Under the pieces are notes generated by a model that was given only the letters and a program-made list of their open reading frames with translations, had not been told where the DNA came from and made no database searches. The translations under genes were made by a program, and so were the position numbers. Shown one piece after another: positions 1 through 6,974 of a DNA stretch of 25,017 nucleotides. How positions within the stretch are numbered: position 1 is the stretch's first letter; every line of letters starts with the position of its first letter. The stretch spans positions 1 through 25,017 of the forward strand of contig JAEDGK010000018.1 of NCBI GenBank assembly GCA_016297555.1, written 5' to 3'. The DNA is from Clostridiaceae bacterium. GTDB lineage: Bacteria; Bacillota; Clostridia; Oscillospirales; Acutalibacteraceae.

Positions 1-58
1 GTCTGTGAGATATATTCCATTTTTCAGCAGCCTCATTCGCGGTCATATAAGCTAACAT
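1..58 (-). CDS. Small helix-turn-helix DNA-binding protein (5' end only)
   Basis: Only the first 19 codons are inside the window; the gene runs off the left edge. It reads MLAYMTANEAAEKWNISHR on the minus strand. The stretch TANEAAEKWNIS resembles the start of short MerR/excisionase-like helix-turn-helix proteins common in Clostridia (family knowledge, recalled rather than searched), which usually act as small DNA-binding regulators. The ATG at 58 is preferred over the in-frame ATG at 46 because an AAGGCG ribosome-binding-like sequence lies upstream of 58, while 46 has none. A near-consensus promoter lies directly upstream (93-121). The function and full length cannot be judged from this fragment. 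Confidence 0.6.
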   Translation of the reverse strand, partial: MLAYMTANEAAEKWNISHR

Positions 59-92
59 AGTCTTCGCCTTGCTTTCTTTCAAAACTAATATT

Positions 93-121
93 ATTATATT
101 CCAGACTTGGAACAAAAGCAA
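93..121 (-). promoter_or_regulatory. Sigma-A promoter of the helix-turn-helix gene
   Basis: On the minus strand the -35 is TTGCTT (116-121) and the -10 is TATAAT (93-98), with an exact 17-base spacer. Transcription would start near position 86, about 28 bases before the ATG at 58. Confidence 0.65.
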
Positions 122-130
122 TACCAAATC

Positions 131-159
131 AAAAAAAGGCAGAGAATTCTCTGCCTTTT
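131..159 (-). terminator. Rho-independent terminator of the deacetylase gene
   Basis: Positions 138-155 form a perfect 18-base palindrome, ggcagagaattctctgcc. In minus-strand RNA it is followed by seven U residues, and on the other side by four T. It sits directly after the stop codon of the deacetylase gene. Its bases partly separate that gene from the promoter of the helix-turn-helix gene. Confidence 0.85.
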
Positions 160-165
160 AACGCA

Positions 166-1047
166 TCAGCGCGCTTTTCCGCCTTTCATTTCAATCATTT
201 CGCGGTAGCTTATCAGCTCCACGCCGTGATTTTTGAGGTATTCGTGAGTATAGGGGTCTTTCATCAGCTCATATTCCCAAACTCTGTCGCGCCACAGAGC
301 GGTTATGCCTTTAATCTCATCGCTTTCAACTGCGGGATGAATAAAGGTTTCCGTAACTCCGTCGGGCAAATCCGTCCATATTTTAAGGATTGTATCACGG
401 TATGTTTCATAGCTCTTTCGCATATCGTTGTTCCAATCGGGGAAAAGGAGATAGTCGGGCATAATGACATGATATTTTTTGCCCCAATGTTTTGAGAGCA
501 GGGTTATGGCGCTGTAAAGAAAATACGGAACGCCCTTCGGGCAGATTCGCTTGTCATGAGAGGTGTAAAGTCTGTAAGAATAGCCGTAATCACCGCATAT
601 TTTAAGAGCGAGCTTAGATAGCCCGAGGCGACCCGTATGGTGACCGTAAAGCGAGCCCATATGGTTGTCGATATGAGAGGGCTTCATACCCATGCTGTGA
701 GCAAGGTCAATCTGCGCTCTTACCTCAGCTTCTATTTCTTTGGCTGATGCGTGCTTTTCAACCTCGTCACTTTCGTGCCACATAAAGCCGTCTTTATCAA
801 CAAGGGTTTTGCCGTCGGTCAGCGGTTTCCAGCGGTAGGTTTTCCATTCGCTTGTCAGAGTGGTATGGATACCGATGGCATATTGCGGATTTTCAACCGA
901 AAACCGAACAGCTTCCTCTGCGGCGGGGCAGGGCATCATAACGGTTGAGGATTTTAGAAAGCCGCCCTTGAAAAGCTCCTGAACGGCGATATTTGCACTG
1001 CTGCACATTCCGTAATCGTCTGCGTTGACGATGAGATATTTCGGCAT
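166..1047 (-). CDS. ChbG/YdjC-family carbohydrate deacetylase
   Basis: 293 aa, the usual length for the YdjC/ChbG family. These are metal-dependent deacetylases that act on N-acetylated oligosaccharides such as chitooligosaccharides. The sequence shows the N-terminal NADDYG motif (residues 8-13, with D10-D11), His61 in GIHTTL, and HIDNH with His125 and His129. In characterised family members the metal is held by Asp11 and two histidines at about these positions. There is no signal peptide, so it should act in the cytoplasm. The ATG at 1047 is preceded by an AAGGGG ribosome binding site and a separate promoter (1094-1122), so the gene looks monocistronic. The exact sugar substrate cannot be read from sequence. 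The GH20 hexosaminidase elsewhere in the window would fit use of amino-sugar oligomers, but the two genes are not linked. Confidence 0.9.
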   Translation of the reverse strand: MPKYLIVNADDYGMCSSANIAVQELFKGGFLKSSTVMMPCPAAEEAVRFSVENPQYAIGIHTTLTSEWKTYRWKPLTDGKTLVDKDGFMWHESDEVEKHASAKEIEAEVRAQIDLAHSMGMKPSHIDNHMGSLYGHHTGRLGLSKLALKICGDYGYSYRLYTSHDKRICPKGVPYFLYSAITLLSKHWGKKYHVIMPDYLLFPDWNNDMRKSYETYRDTILKIWTDLPDGVTETFIHPAVESDEIKGITALWRDRVWEYELMKDPYTHEYLKNHGVELISYREMIEMKGGKAR

Positions 1048-1093
1048 ATTGATTATTCCCCTTCTTATGCATATTCAAAAATGATACTTGCAC

Positions 1094-1122
1094 ATAATAT
1101 CATAAACAGAATGAATAATCAA
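1094..1122 (-). promoter_or_regulatory. Sigma-A promoter of the deacetylase gene
   Basis: The -35 is TTGATT (1117-1122) and the -10 is TATTAT (1094-1099), read on the minus strand with a 17-base spacer. The -35 box lies only three bases beyond the stop codon of the histidine-kinase remnant (1126-1128). Confidence 0.65.
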
Positions 1123-1125
1123 CAG

Positions 1126-1366
1126 TTATTTTGCCTGATAAGGAAAATAAAGCGATATTTCGAGCCTGCCGCCGCGGTAATCGGCGGAAATGCTGCCGCC
1201 CATACTCTCTGTGAGACTTCGTGAAATTGCAAGCCCCAGCCCCGTCGATTTTTCTGCCGATTCCCCAAACTGCCTCTATGCAGTCGCCGAAGCCTCGCTT
1301 TTCAAGCGTTTCTTGAAGCATATTTCCGATATACACATCATCGTCAATTATCATTATTTTTTTCAT
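1126..1366 (-). pseudogene. Deletion remnant of a two-component system (regulator start joined to kinase end)
   Basis: From 1366 down to about 1289 the minus strand encodes MKKIMIIDDDVYIGNMLQET followed by LEKRGF. This is the beta1-alpha1 start of an OmpR-type receiver domain with its acidic DDD pocket. From about 1275 to the TAA at 1126-1128, in another frame, it encodes RQFGESAEKSTGLGLAIS and then RSLTESMGGSISADYRGG and RLEISLYFPYQAK. This is the G2 box (STGLGLAIS) and last strand of a histidine-kinase ATPase domain. The two pieces lie about 13 bases apart, with an in-frame TAG (1276-1278) before the kinase part. The receiver phosphorylation site, the DNA-binding domain, the kinase sensor and the H box are all missing. 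A regulator-then-kinase operon has therefore lost most of both genes in one internal deletion (inference). Reading on from the regulator start gives an 88-aa chimera with no kinase sense. Confidence 0.85.
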
Positions 1367-1397
1367 ATCGTACCTCTGAAATCACGGTTATAAAGCC

Positions 1398-1426
1398 ATT
1401 ATACGTTTTCGGCGGGGCAATATCAA
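1398..1426 (-). promoter_or_regulatory. Retained promoter of the deleted two-component system
   Basis: The -35 is TTGATA (1421-1426) and the -10 is TATAAT (1398-1403), with a 17-base spacer on the minus strand. A good ribosome binding site, AGAGGT (1372-1377), precedes the ATG at 1366. Both signals are intact although the genes are not. Confidence 0.65.
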
Positions 1427-1451
1427 CAAATTTTCTGTAAACAAAAAGCAA

Positions 1452-1502
1452 CGGCACGGCAGATTTATGCCGCAAAAAGCGGTCATTTATCTTGCCGTGC
1501 CG
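1452..1502 (-). terminator. Hairpin terminator of the arginine operon
   Basis: Ten-base perfect arms cggcacggca (1452-1461) and tgccgtgccg (1493-1502) enclose a 31-base loop. The loop carries its own small hairpin, ccgc-aaaaa-gcgg (1470-1482). On the minus strand the outer stem is followed by TTGCTTTTTG, a mediocre U tract. It sits just after the argD stop. The nested shape is unusual for a simple terminator. Confidence 0.6.
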
Positions 1503-1513
1503 AATTAAAATGT

Positions 1514-2677
1514 TTATTCTTCAATAGCTTCAATCAGCTTATCCATTGCAAGCTCGAGAAGCTCAAACGGAATGTTCAGAGGCGGAAGCAGGCGCACCTT
1601 GGTTTTTGCGCTGAGCACAAGCACGCCCTTTTCCATAGCGGAGGCGATAACCTCCTTGGCGGGCTTTTCGCACTCAATGCCGAGCATAAGCCCCTTTCCC
1701 GTTATGCTCTTAACGCCCTTGCAGGCGGAAAGACGGGAGATAATGTATTCGCTCCGCTTGCTGACTCCGTCGAGAAGCTCATCGTCAATTCTCGAAAGAA
1801 TGCTGATTGCGCCTGCGCAGCAGATTGGGTTGCCGCCGAAGGTTGAGCCGTGAGAGCCGGGGGTTAAGGTGTCCTTGACCTTTTCGCCGAGCATTGTGCA
1901 GCCGAGCGGCAGACCGCCCGCAAGACCCTTTGCGGTTGAAACGATATCGGGCGTTATGCCGTAATTCATATAGCTGTAAAGCTTGCCCGTTCTGCCGTTG
2001 CCCGTTTGAACCTCGTCGATGATGACGAGCATATTCTTTTCCTCGGCAAGCGCGCATACGCCTTTGACGAATTCCTCCGTCAGCGGGCAAACGCCGCCCT
2101 CGCCCTGAATCGTTTCCATCATAACAGCCGCGCAGCCGTTGCTTTCCGCAAGCTCGCGCACGCTGTCAAGATTATTTGCCTCGGCGTAAACAAAGCCGGG
2201 AGTAAACGGACCAAAGTCCTTGTGGAAACTGTCCTGCCCCGTGGCGGCGAGCGTTGTTATCGTTCTGCCGTGGAAGCTGTTTTTGAGCGTAATTATGGTA
2301 GAATTGCCCTCGCCCTTGTTTTTCAAAGCCCAAAGGCGGGCGGCTTTAATGGCACATTCGTTTGTTTCCGCGCCCGAATTTGAGAAAAATACCTTTTTCA
2401 TGCCCGTTCTTTCGCAGAGCATTGCGGCAAGCTCGGCGCAGGGCTTTGTGTAATAAAGATTTGAGGTGTGTCCGAGCATTGAAGCCTGAACGGTTATTGC
2501 TTCAAGCCATTCATCGTCCGCCGCTCCGAAGGTGTTAACGGCAATGCCGCTGCCCAAATCGATATATTCCTTTTCGTCCTCGCCGTAAAGCAGAGAGCCG
2601 TTGCCCTCCGAAAGCTCAACGGGAAAACGGGCATAAGTATTGGCGATGAATTGACTGTCTTTTTCAAAAGTATTCAT
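1514..2677 (-). CDS. argD: Acetylornithine aminotransferase
   Basis: 387 aa, a class-III PLP-dependent aminotransferase. It moves an amino group from glutamate to N-acetylglutamate semialdehyde to make N-acetylornithine, in the cytoplasm. Visible motifs are SGAETNE (101-107), the PLP-binding DEVQTG (221-226) and the Schiff-base lysine K250 in STAKGLAGG. An in-frame ATG exists at 2725, but it lies inside argB. The ATG at 2677 has an AAAGGA ribosome binding site and starts MNTFEKDSQ, matching the family start. It follows argB by 13 bases and is the last gene of the argCJBD operon, ahead of a terminator. Close paralogues with other omega-amino substrates exist, but the operon makes ArgD the clear choice. 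Confidence 0.95.
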   Translation of the reverse strand: MNTFEKDSQFIANTYARFPVELSEGNGSLLYGEDEKEYIDLGSGIAVNTFGAADDEWLEAITVQASMLGHTSNLYYTKPCAELAAMLCERTGMKKVFFSNSGAETNECAIKAARLWALKNKGEGNSTIITLKNSFHGRTITTLAATGQDSFHKDFGPFTPGFVYAEANNLDSVRELAESNGCAAVMMETIQGEGGVCPLTEEFVKGVCALAEEKNMLVIIDEVQTGNGRTGKLYSYMNYGITPDIVSTAKGLAGGLPLGCTMLGEKVKDTLTPGSHGSTFGGNPICCAGAISILSRIDDELLDGVSKRSEYIISRLSACKGVKSITGKGLMLGIECEKPAKEVIASAMEKGVLVLSAKTKVRLLPPLNIPFELLELAMDKLIEAIEE

Positions 2678-2690
2678 TTTGTATCCTTTC

Positions 2691-3548
2691 TTATCCTTGA
2701 ACAAACATTGTTCCGAGCCCCTCATCGGTGAGTGTTTCTATGAGCAGAGAGTGTGATACTCTGCCGTCGATGATGAAAACCCTTTTAACTCCGCGGCGGA
2801 TTGCCTCGCGGCAGCAATCGATTTTCGGAATCATTCCGCCCGAGATTATGCCCTCGTTGACAAGCTGGGGAATGTCGCTGACATAGATTTTGGGAATAAG
2901 CGTTGACGGGTCGTTCATATCGCGCAGAATACCCGCAATGTCGGTCATTGAAATCATACTTTCAGCCTTGAGAACGCCCGCAATTCTTGCGGCGGCGGTG
3001 TCGGCGTTGATGTTATAAACATTTCCGTCGGAGTCACAGCCCGTTGTGGATATAACGGGTATGTAGCCGCAGGCAAGCAAATCGTTTATCGGCTCGGGGT
3101 TAACATCGGTTATTTCTCCGACGAAGCCGAGCTTTTTGTCCATTGCCTTTGCGGTTATGAGCGCGCCGTCCGCGCCGCAAAGCCCGACAGCCTTGCAGCC
3201 GAGCCTGCCGAGCAGAGCAACAAGGCTTTTATTGACCTTGCCAGCAAGCACCATCTGAACTATATCGGCGGTTTCTTTATCGGTTACGCGCAGTCCGTCA
3301 ACAAATTCGCTCTTTTTGCCGACCTTTTTGAGCATATCCGTAATTTCGGGACCGCCGCCGTGAACGAGAACAACCTTTATTCCTATCAGGGAGAGCAAAG
3401 CGATATCGCCCATAACGGCGTCTTTAAGCTCCTCGTTTATCATAGCGTTTCCGCCGTATTTTATAACAACGATTTTGCCCGAATATTTTTGAATATAGGG
3501 AAGCGCTTCAACGAGCACCTTTCCTCTGAGTGCGTTGGAAATTTCCAT
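2691..3548 (-). CDS. argB: Acetylglutamate kinase
   Basis: 285 aa, an amino-acid-kinase-fold enzyme. It phosphorylates N-acetylglutamate with ATP to give N-acetylglutamyl phosphate, the second step of arginine synthesis. The ATP/phosphate loop residues are K30-YGG and the substrate loop is HGGGPEI (63-69). GGMIPKID and VFIIDGR lie near the C-terminus. The N-terminal helix (about residues 6-22, ALRGKVLVEALPYIQ) is present. In the family this helix is linked to hexamer formation and feedback inhibition by arginine, so an arginine-sensitive enzyme is likely (inference). That fits with ArgJ recycling the acetyl group, which makes ArgB the control point. The ATG at 3548 has a GAGGAGG ribosome binding site and lies 12 bases after the argJ stop. 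Confidence 0.95.
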   Translation of the reverse strand: MEISNALRGKVLVEALPYIQKYSGKIVVIKYGGNAMINEELKDAVMGDIALLSLIGIKVVLVHGGGPEITDMLKKVGKKSEFVDGLRVTDKETADIVQMVLAGKVNKSLVALLGRLGCKAVGLCGADGALITAKAMDKKLGFVGEITDVNPEPINDLLACGYIPVISTTGCDSDGNVYNINADTAAARIAGVLKAESMISMTDIAGILRDMNDPSTLIPKIYVSDIPQLVNEGIISGGMIPKIDCCREAIRRGVKRVFIIDGRVSHSLLIETLTDEGLGTMFVQG

Positions 3549-3560
3549 TTGATTGCCTCC

Positions 3561-4775
3561 TCAAGTTCTGTAATCGCCGTTGATTTTAACATAGTCATAT
3601 GTTAAATCACAGCCCCATGCGGTTGCGCTTGCGCTGCCGCTGTTGAGATTGATAAGGATTTGAATTTCGTTTTCCGTCAGTATTTTTTTGGCAAGCTCCT
3701 CCGAGAAATCTATTCCCGAGCCGTTTTTGCAAACAGCGATTTCGCCTGCCGCCGATTTAAAGGAAACATCGATTTTTTCAACATCCACGCACGCGCCGCT
3801 GTAACCTATCGCGCAGAGAACTCTGCCCCAATTCGCATCCGCGCCGAACATAGCCGCCTTGAAAAGAGATGAGCAGATGACGGATTTTGAAACGGTAACG
3901 GCTGTTTCTTTTGATTCCGCGCCGCTTACGATACATTCAAGCAGCTTTGTGGCTCCCTCGCCGTCGCCCGCTATCATTCTGCAAAGGCGGGTGGTTACTG
4001 CGCTCAGAGCCTTTTTGAATTCGTCGAAATCCGCGCCCTCGCAGGTGATTTCGGCGTTGCCGGCAAGTCCGTTTGCCAAAACGGACACCATATCGTTTGT
4101 TGAGGTGTCGCCGTCAATGCTTATCATATTGAAAGAATCCTTGACATCCTCACTCAGAGCTTTTTGAAGCATTTCGGGTGAAATTGCCGCGTCTGTGGTA
4201 ACAAAAACAAGCATTGTTGCCATATTGGGATGAATCATTCCCGACCCCTTGGCAATGCCGCCGATTTTACATTCCTTTCCTCCGATATTGAAAGAAAAGG
4301 CTACGCTTTTTTCTTTTGTATCGGTCGTCATAATAGCCGCCGCCGCGCTTTCGCTTCCGTTTGCCGAAAGCTCACTTGCAAGGCTCGGAATACCCTTTGC
4401 AATCGGTTCAATGTCAAGAGGCTGACCGATAACGCCCGTTGAAGCAACGATTATGTCTTTATCACTTATGTTAAGCTCTTTTGAAATGAGAGCGCACATT
4501 TCCTCGGCAATTTCAACTCCGTTTGCGTTGCAGGTGTTGGCATTGCCGCTGTTGCATATAACCGCCTGTGCAAAGCCGTCGGCAACATTGGCTTTGGTAA
4601 CGGCAATCGGCGCGCCTTTAACAAGATTGGTTGTGTAAACGCAGGCGGCAGCCGCTTTTTTTTCGCTGAATATCAGAGCGAGGTCTTTTTTTGTTTTATT
4701 TTTTCTTATTCCGCAATGAACTCCGCTTGCGGAAAATCCCTTTGCGGCGCATACGCCGCCCGAAATCTGTTTCAT
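3561..4775 (-). CDS. argJ: Bifunctional ornithine acetyltransferase / N-acetylglutamate synthase
   Basis: 404 aa, full length for the ArgJ family. The enzyme transfers acetyl from N-acetylornithine to glutamate, giving ornithine and N-acetylglutamate; many members also use acetyl-CoA. The self-cleavage site is visible as GSGMIHPNMATML, with cleavage expected between Ala186 and Thr187 so that Thr187 becomes the N-terminal nucleophile of the beta chain. Upstream, STGVIGQPL (about 112-120) forms the expected oxyanion-hole region. Whether it is mono- or bifunctional cannot be told reliably from sequence. No argA or argE is in this window. An AAAGG ribosome binding site precedes the ATG, and the gene lies 22 bases after argC. 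Confidence 0.95.
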   Translation of the reverse strand: MKQISGGVCAAKGFSASGVHCGIRKNKTKKDLALIFSEKKAAAACVYTTNLVKGAPIAVTKANVADGFAQAVICNSGNANTCNANGVEIAEEMCALISKELNISDKDIIVASTGVIGQPLDIEPIAKGIPSLASELSANGSESAAAAIMTTDTKEKSVAFSFNIGGKECKIGGIAKGSGMIHPNMATMLVFVTTDAAISPEMLQKALSEDVKDSFNMISIDGDTSTNDMVSVLANGLAGNAEITCEGADFDEFKKALSAVTTRLCRMIAGDGEGATKLLECIVSGAESKETAVTVSKSVICSSLFKAAMFGADANWGRVLCAIGYSGACVDVEKIDVSFKSAAGEIAVCKNGSGIDFSEELAKKILTENEIQILINLNSGSASATAWGCDLTYDYVKINGDYRT

Positions 4776-4797
4776 ATTGATTTATTTCCTTTCAAAA

Positions 4798-5736
4798 TCA
4801 GAGGTTAAGACCCGTTTTGGGATCTGCACCCATAAGAATATTCATACATTCAACAGCGGCGCCCGATGCGCCCTTTCCGAGATTGTCATATCTTGCGAGC
4901 AGGAGTATTCGCTCCGAATTGCCCTTGACGAGAATTTCCATGCCGTCGCGCCCGCTCATGCTCTGAGCGCAGAACATTGCGTCGGCACCCGTGTCCTCGG
5001 TGTATTTTACAAAATCCGTGTCGTATGTATTTTTATAAACATTTATTATATCTTCAATTCCTTTTCCGCCCGAAAGCTGAGAGGCAAACAGGGGAACGGT
5101 TACTGCCATGCCGCTGTAAAAATCCGCAACAATGGGGCAGAATATCGGCTCGTTCTCAATTCCCGTTATCGCTTTCATCTCTTTAAGATGCTTGTGCTGC
5201 TGAGTCAAGCCGTATTGGCGGGGAGAATTGAGAAACGCTTCACGCGCCGCGCCTTCATACTGCGCTATCATCTTTTTGCCGCCGCCGCTGTAACCCGTTA
5301 TTGAATGGCAGGTCAGGAGCGAATCGGCGGGCAGAAGCCCCGATGCTGTCAGAGGATAAACAAGGGCGATAAAGCCGCTTGCGTGGCAGCCGGGAACGGC
5401 AACGCGCTTTGACGATTTTATCTTTTCAAAATGAGCGGGAGAAAGCTCGGGGAAACCGTAAGCCCAGCCGGGCAGGGTTCGGTGAGCCGTTGAAGCGTCG
5501 ATTACCTTGACCTCGGGATTTTCAATCATTGAAACCGCTTCCTGAGCCGCCGCATCAGGCAGGCAGAGAAAAGCGATATCGCAGGAATTGAGCGCCTGCT
5601 TTCTTGCGCCTGCGTCTTTTCTCATTTCCTCGCTCAAGGTCATAAGCTCTATGTCATCACGGCAGGCGAGCCGCTCAAAAATTCTCAGACCCGTTGTGCC
5701 TTCTTTTCCGTCAATAAAAACCTTAATCTTTTTCAT
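4798..5736 (-). CDS. argC: N-acetyl-gamma-glutamyl-phosphate reductase, type 2
   Basis: 312 aa. It reduces N-acetylglutamyl phosphate to the semialdehyde with NADPH. It opens KVFIDGKEGTTGLRIFERL, the signature of the short type-2 AGPR subfamily rather than the ~345-aa type 1. The catalytic cysteine is C117 in VAVPGCHASGF. It is the first gene of argCJBD, with a consensus promoter 30-60 bases upstream that is overlapped by ArgR-box-like repeats. The gene set covers the steps from N-acetylglutamate to N-acetylornithine plus acetyl recycling. The later genes (argF, argG, argH) must be elsewhere. Confidence 0.94.
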   Translation of the reverse strand: MKKIKVFIDGKEGTTGLRIFERLACRDDIELMTLSEEMRKDAGARKQALNSCDIAFLCLPDAAAQEAVSMIENPEVKVIDASTAHRTLPGWAYGFPELSPAHFEKIKSSKRVAVPGCHASGFIALVYPLTASGLLPADSLLTCHSITGYSGGGKKMIAQYEGAAREAFLNSPRQYGLTQQHKHLKEMKAITGIENEPIFCPIVADFYSGMAVTVPLFASQLSGGKGIEDIINVYKNTYDTDFVKYTEDTGADAMFCAQSMSGRDGMEILVKGNSERILLLARYDNLGKGASGAAVECMNILMGADPKTGLNL

Positions 5737-5760
5737 AACTGATACCTCAAAAACAATGTA

Positions 5761-5837
5761 TGCATAATTATACGGCTATAATTGCATAAAGTCAAGCAAA
5801 ATTTGCATAATATCGAATTATCGGCAGAATTTATGCA
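5761..5837 (-). promoter_or_regulatory. argC promoter with ArgR/AhrC-like operator repeats
   Basis: On the minus strand the promoter is TTGACT (5790-5795), a 17-base spacer and TATAAT (5767-5772), near consensus. Read on the plus strand, the motif TGCATAA occurs at 5761, 5783 and 5804, spaced 22 and 21 bases, and inverted at 5831-5837. The copy at 5761-5774, TGCATAATTATACG, matches the known ARG-box pattern TGNATWWWWATNCA at 13 of 14 positions and covers the -10. The second copy lies in the spacer against the -35, and the third is just upstream. Arginine-dependent repression by an ArgR/AhrC protein is the natural reading (inference). Confidence 0.6.
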
Positions 5838-5860
5838 ACAATTCACAAATAAATCTGCCG
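5822..5860. repeat. Imperfect inverted repeat upstream of the arg promoter
   Basis: The arms CGGCAGA-A-TTTA (5822-5833) and TAAATCTGCCG (5850-5860) pair with one bulged A. There is no U tract on either side, so it is not a standard terminator. It includes the inverted TTATGCA (5831-5837) and may be an operator or a stabilising mRNA end. Confidence 0.45.
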
Positions 5861-5891
5861 CTTTGTGCATATGTAACTAAACAGCCGCAGG

Positions 5892-5919
5892 CAGGCGGGC
5901 GGGAAGCTTGCCCCGCCTG
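5892..5919 (-). terminator. Probable terminator of the DUF1015-dehydrogenase unit
   Basis: GC-rich arms CAGGCGGG (5892-5899) and CCCGCCTG (5912-5919) begin two bases after the dehydrogenase stop codon. The U tract that follows on the minus strand is weak and distant (CTGTTTAGTTA), so termination efficiency is uncertain. Confidence 0.45.
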
Positions 5920-5921
5920 TC

Positions 5922-6926
5922 TCAGCCGTTAAGAATAACCTTTTTCTTTGAAACGATTTCGTTGGCAAGCGCTTCGCCGCCGAAAAAGCTTTTAAGATTG
6001 CCGAGCGTTATTTCTGCTATGCGTTTCAGCGCTTCATGAGTCAGAAAAGCCTGATGCGAGGTGATAAGAACATTCGGCATGGTTATCAGCCGCGAGAGCA
6101 CATCGTCTTTCAATATGCTTTCGGATAAATCCTCATAAAAGAATTCGCTTTCTTCCTCATAAACATCAAGCCCCGCTCCGCCTATTTTGCCGCTTTTGAT
6201 GGCGGCAATCAGAGCTTCGCTGTCAATCAGCGCGCCGCGCGAGGTGTTGAGAATAAACACTCTGTCTTTCATAAGCTTTAAAGAATAGCCGTTGATAATG
6301 TGATAGGTTTCGCTTGTTAGCGGGCAATGGAGCGAAATAACATCAGAGCGTTCAAACAGCTCCTCAAGAGGAACATATTCAAGCGAGCTTTGAGTGGGGA
6401 ACGGGTCATAGGCGATAACATTCATTCCCAATCCGCGGCATATTTCAACAAAGGTCATACCGATTTTGCCCGTGCCGATAACTCCGAGGGTTTTGCCGTG
6501 CAGGTCAAAGCCAACAAAGCCGTTTAGGCTGAAATTATAATCCCTTGTGCGGATATATGCCTTGTGAGTTTTGCGCACGAGCGTTAAAAGCAGGGCGAGA
6601 GCGTGCTCGGCAACGGCATGAGGAGAATATTCGGGAACGCGCACAACGGGCATAACACCCTTTGCCGCGGCAAGGTCAACATTGTTGTAGCCCGCACAGC
6701 GCATTGCGATTATTTCAACGCCGTTTTCTTTGAGCACGGATATCGTTTCTGCTCCCACATCGTCGTTTACAAAAGCTATTACCGCTTTTGCACCCTTTGC
6801 CATAACGGCGGTTCGGGGATTGAGCTTTGATTCAAAATACTCTATTTCAACGCCGTAATCATTTTTCAGAGCGTCAAAATAAATTCTGTCATAGGGCTTT
6901 GTGTCAAAAAAAGCCGCCTTATTCAT
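5922..6926 (-). CDS. D-isomer-specific 2-hydroxyacid dehydrogenase (D-lactate dehydrogenase-like)
   Basis: 334 aa, a cytoplasmic NAD-dependent enzyme that interconverts a 2-keto acid and a D-2-hydroxy acid. The nucleotide-binding loop is GVIGTGKIG (148-156). The catalytic triad is visible as R230 in NTSRGALID, E259 in GLDVYEEES and H291 in ITSHQAF, with the same spacing as in the D-lactate dehydrogenase family. AMRCAGYNNVDL (74-85) and the overall length fit D-LDH better than 3-phosphoglycerate dehydrogenase. The ATG at 6926 has a GAAAGGA ribosome binding site, but that site lies inside a perfect 14-bp inverted repeat (6928-6970). The gene follows the DUF1015 gene by 48 bases on the same strand and is probably cotranscribed with it. 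The exact substrate (pyruvate or another keto acid) is not certain. Confidence 0.9.
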   Translation of the reverse strand: MNKAAFFDTKPYDRIYFDALKNDYGVEIEYFESKLNPRTAVMAKGAKAVIAFVNDDVGAETISVLKENGVEIIAMRCAGYNNVDLAAAKGVMPVVRVPEYSPHAVAEHALALLLTLVRKTHKAYIRTRDYNFSLNGFVGFDLHGKTLGVIGTGKIGMTFVEICRGLGMNVIAYDPFPTQSSLEYVPLEELFERSDVISLHCPLTSETYHIINGYSLKLMKDRVFILNTSRGALIDSEALIAAIKSGKIGGAGLDVYEEESEFFYEDLSESILKDDVLSRLITMPNVLITSHQAFLTHEALKRIAEITLGNLKSFFGGEALANEIVSKKKVILNG

Positions 6927-6927
6927 A

Positions 6928-6970
6928 AAATCATCCTTTCGGGAATATTTTGTCCGCGAAAGGATGATTT
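6928..6970 (-). promoter_or_regulatory. Inverted repeat that sequesters the dehydrogenase ribosome binding site
   Basis: Perfect 14-base arms lie at 6957-6970 and 6928-6941, separated by 15 bases. In minus-strand RNA the 3' arm is CGAAAGGATGATTT, followed by one U and then the AUG at 6926. The Shine-Dalgarno AAAGGA is thus fully paired in the hairpin. The 5' arm starts only four bases after the stop codon of the upstream gene (6975-6977), so a ribosome finishing that gene would open the hairpin. No U run follows, so it is not a terminator. Confidence 0.7.
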
Positions 6971-6974
6971 ATCA

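Noticed and set aside
4777..5304. Plus-strand 175-codon ORF antisense to argC
   Set aside because: It lies wholly opposite a clear argC reading frame, shows no family features, and has no convincing ribosome binding site.
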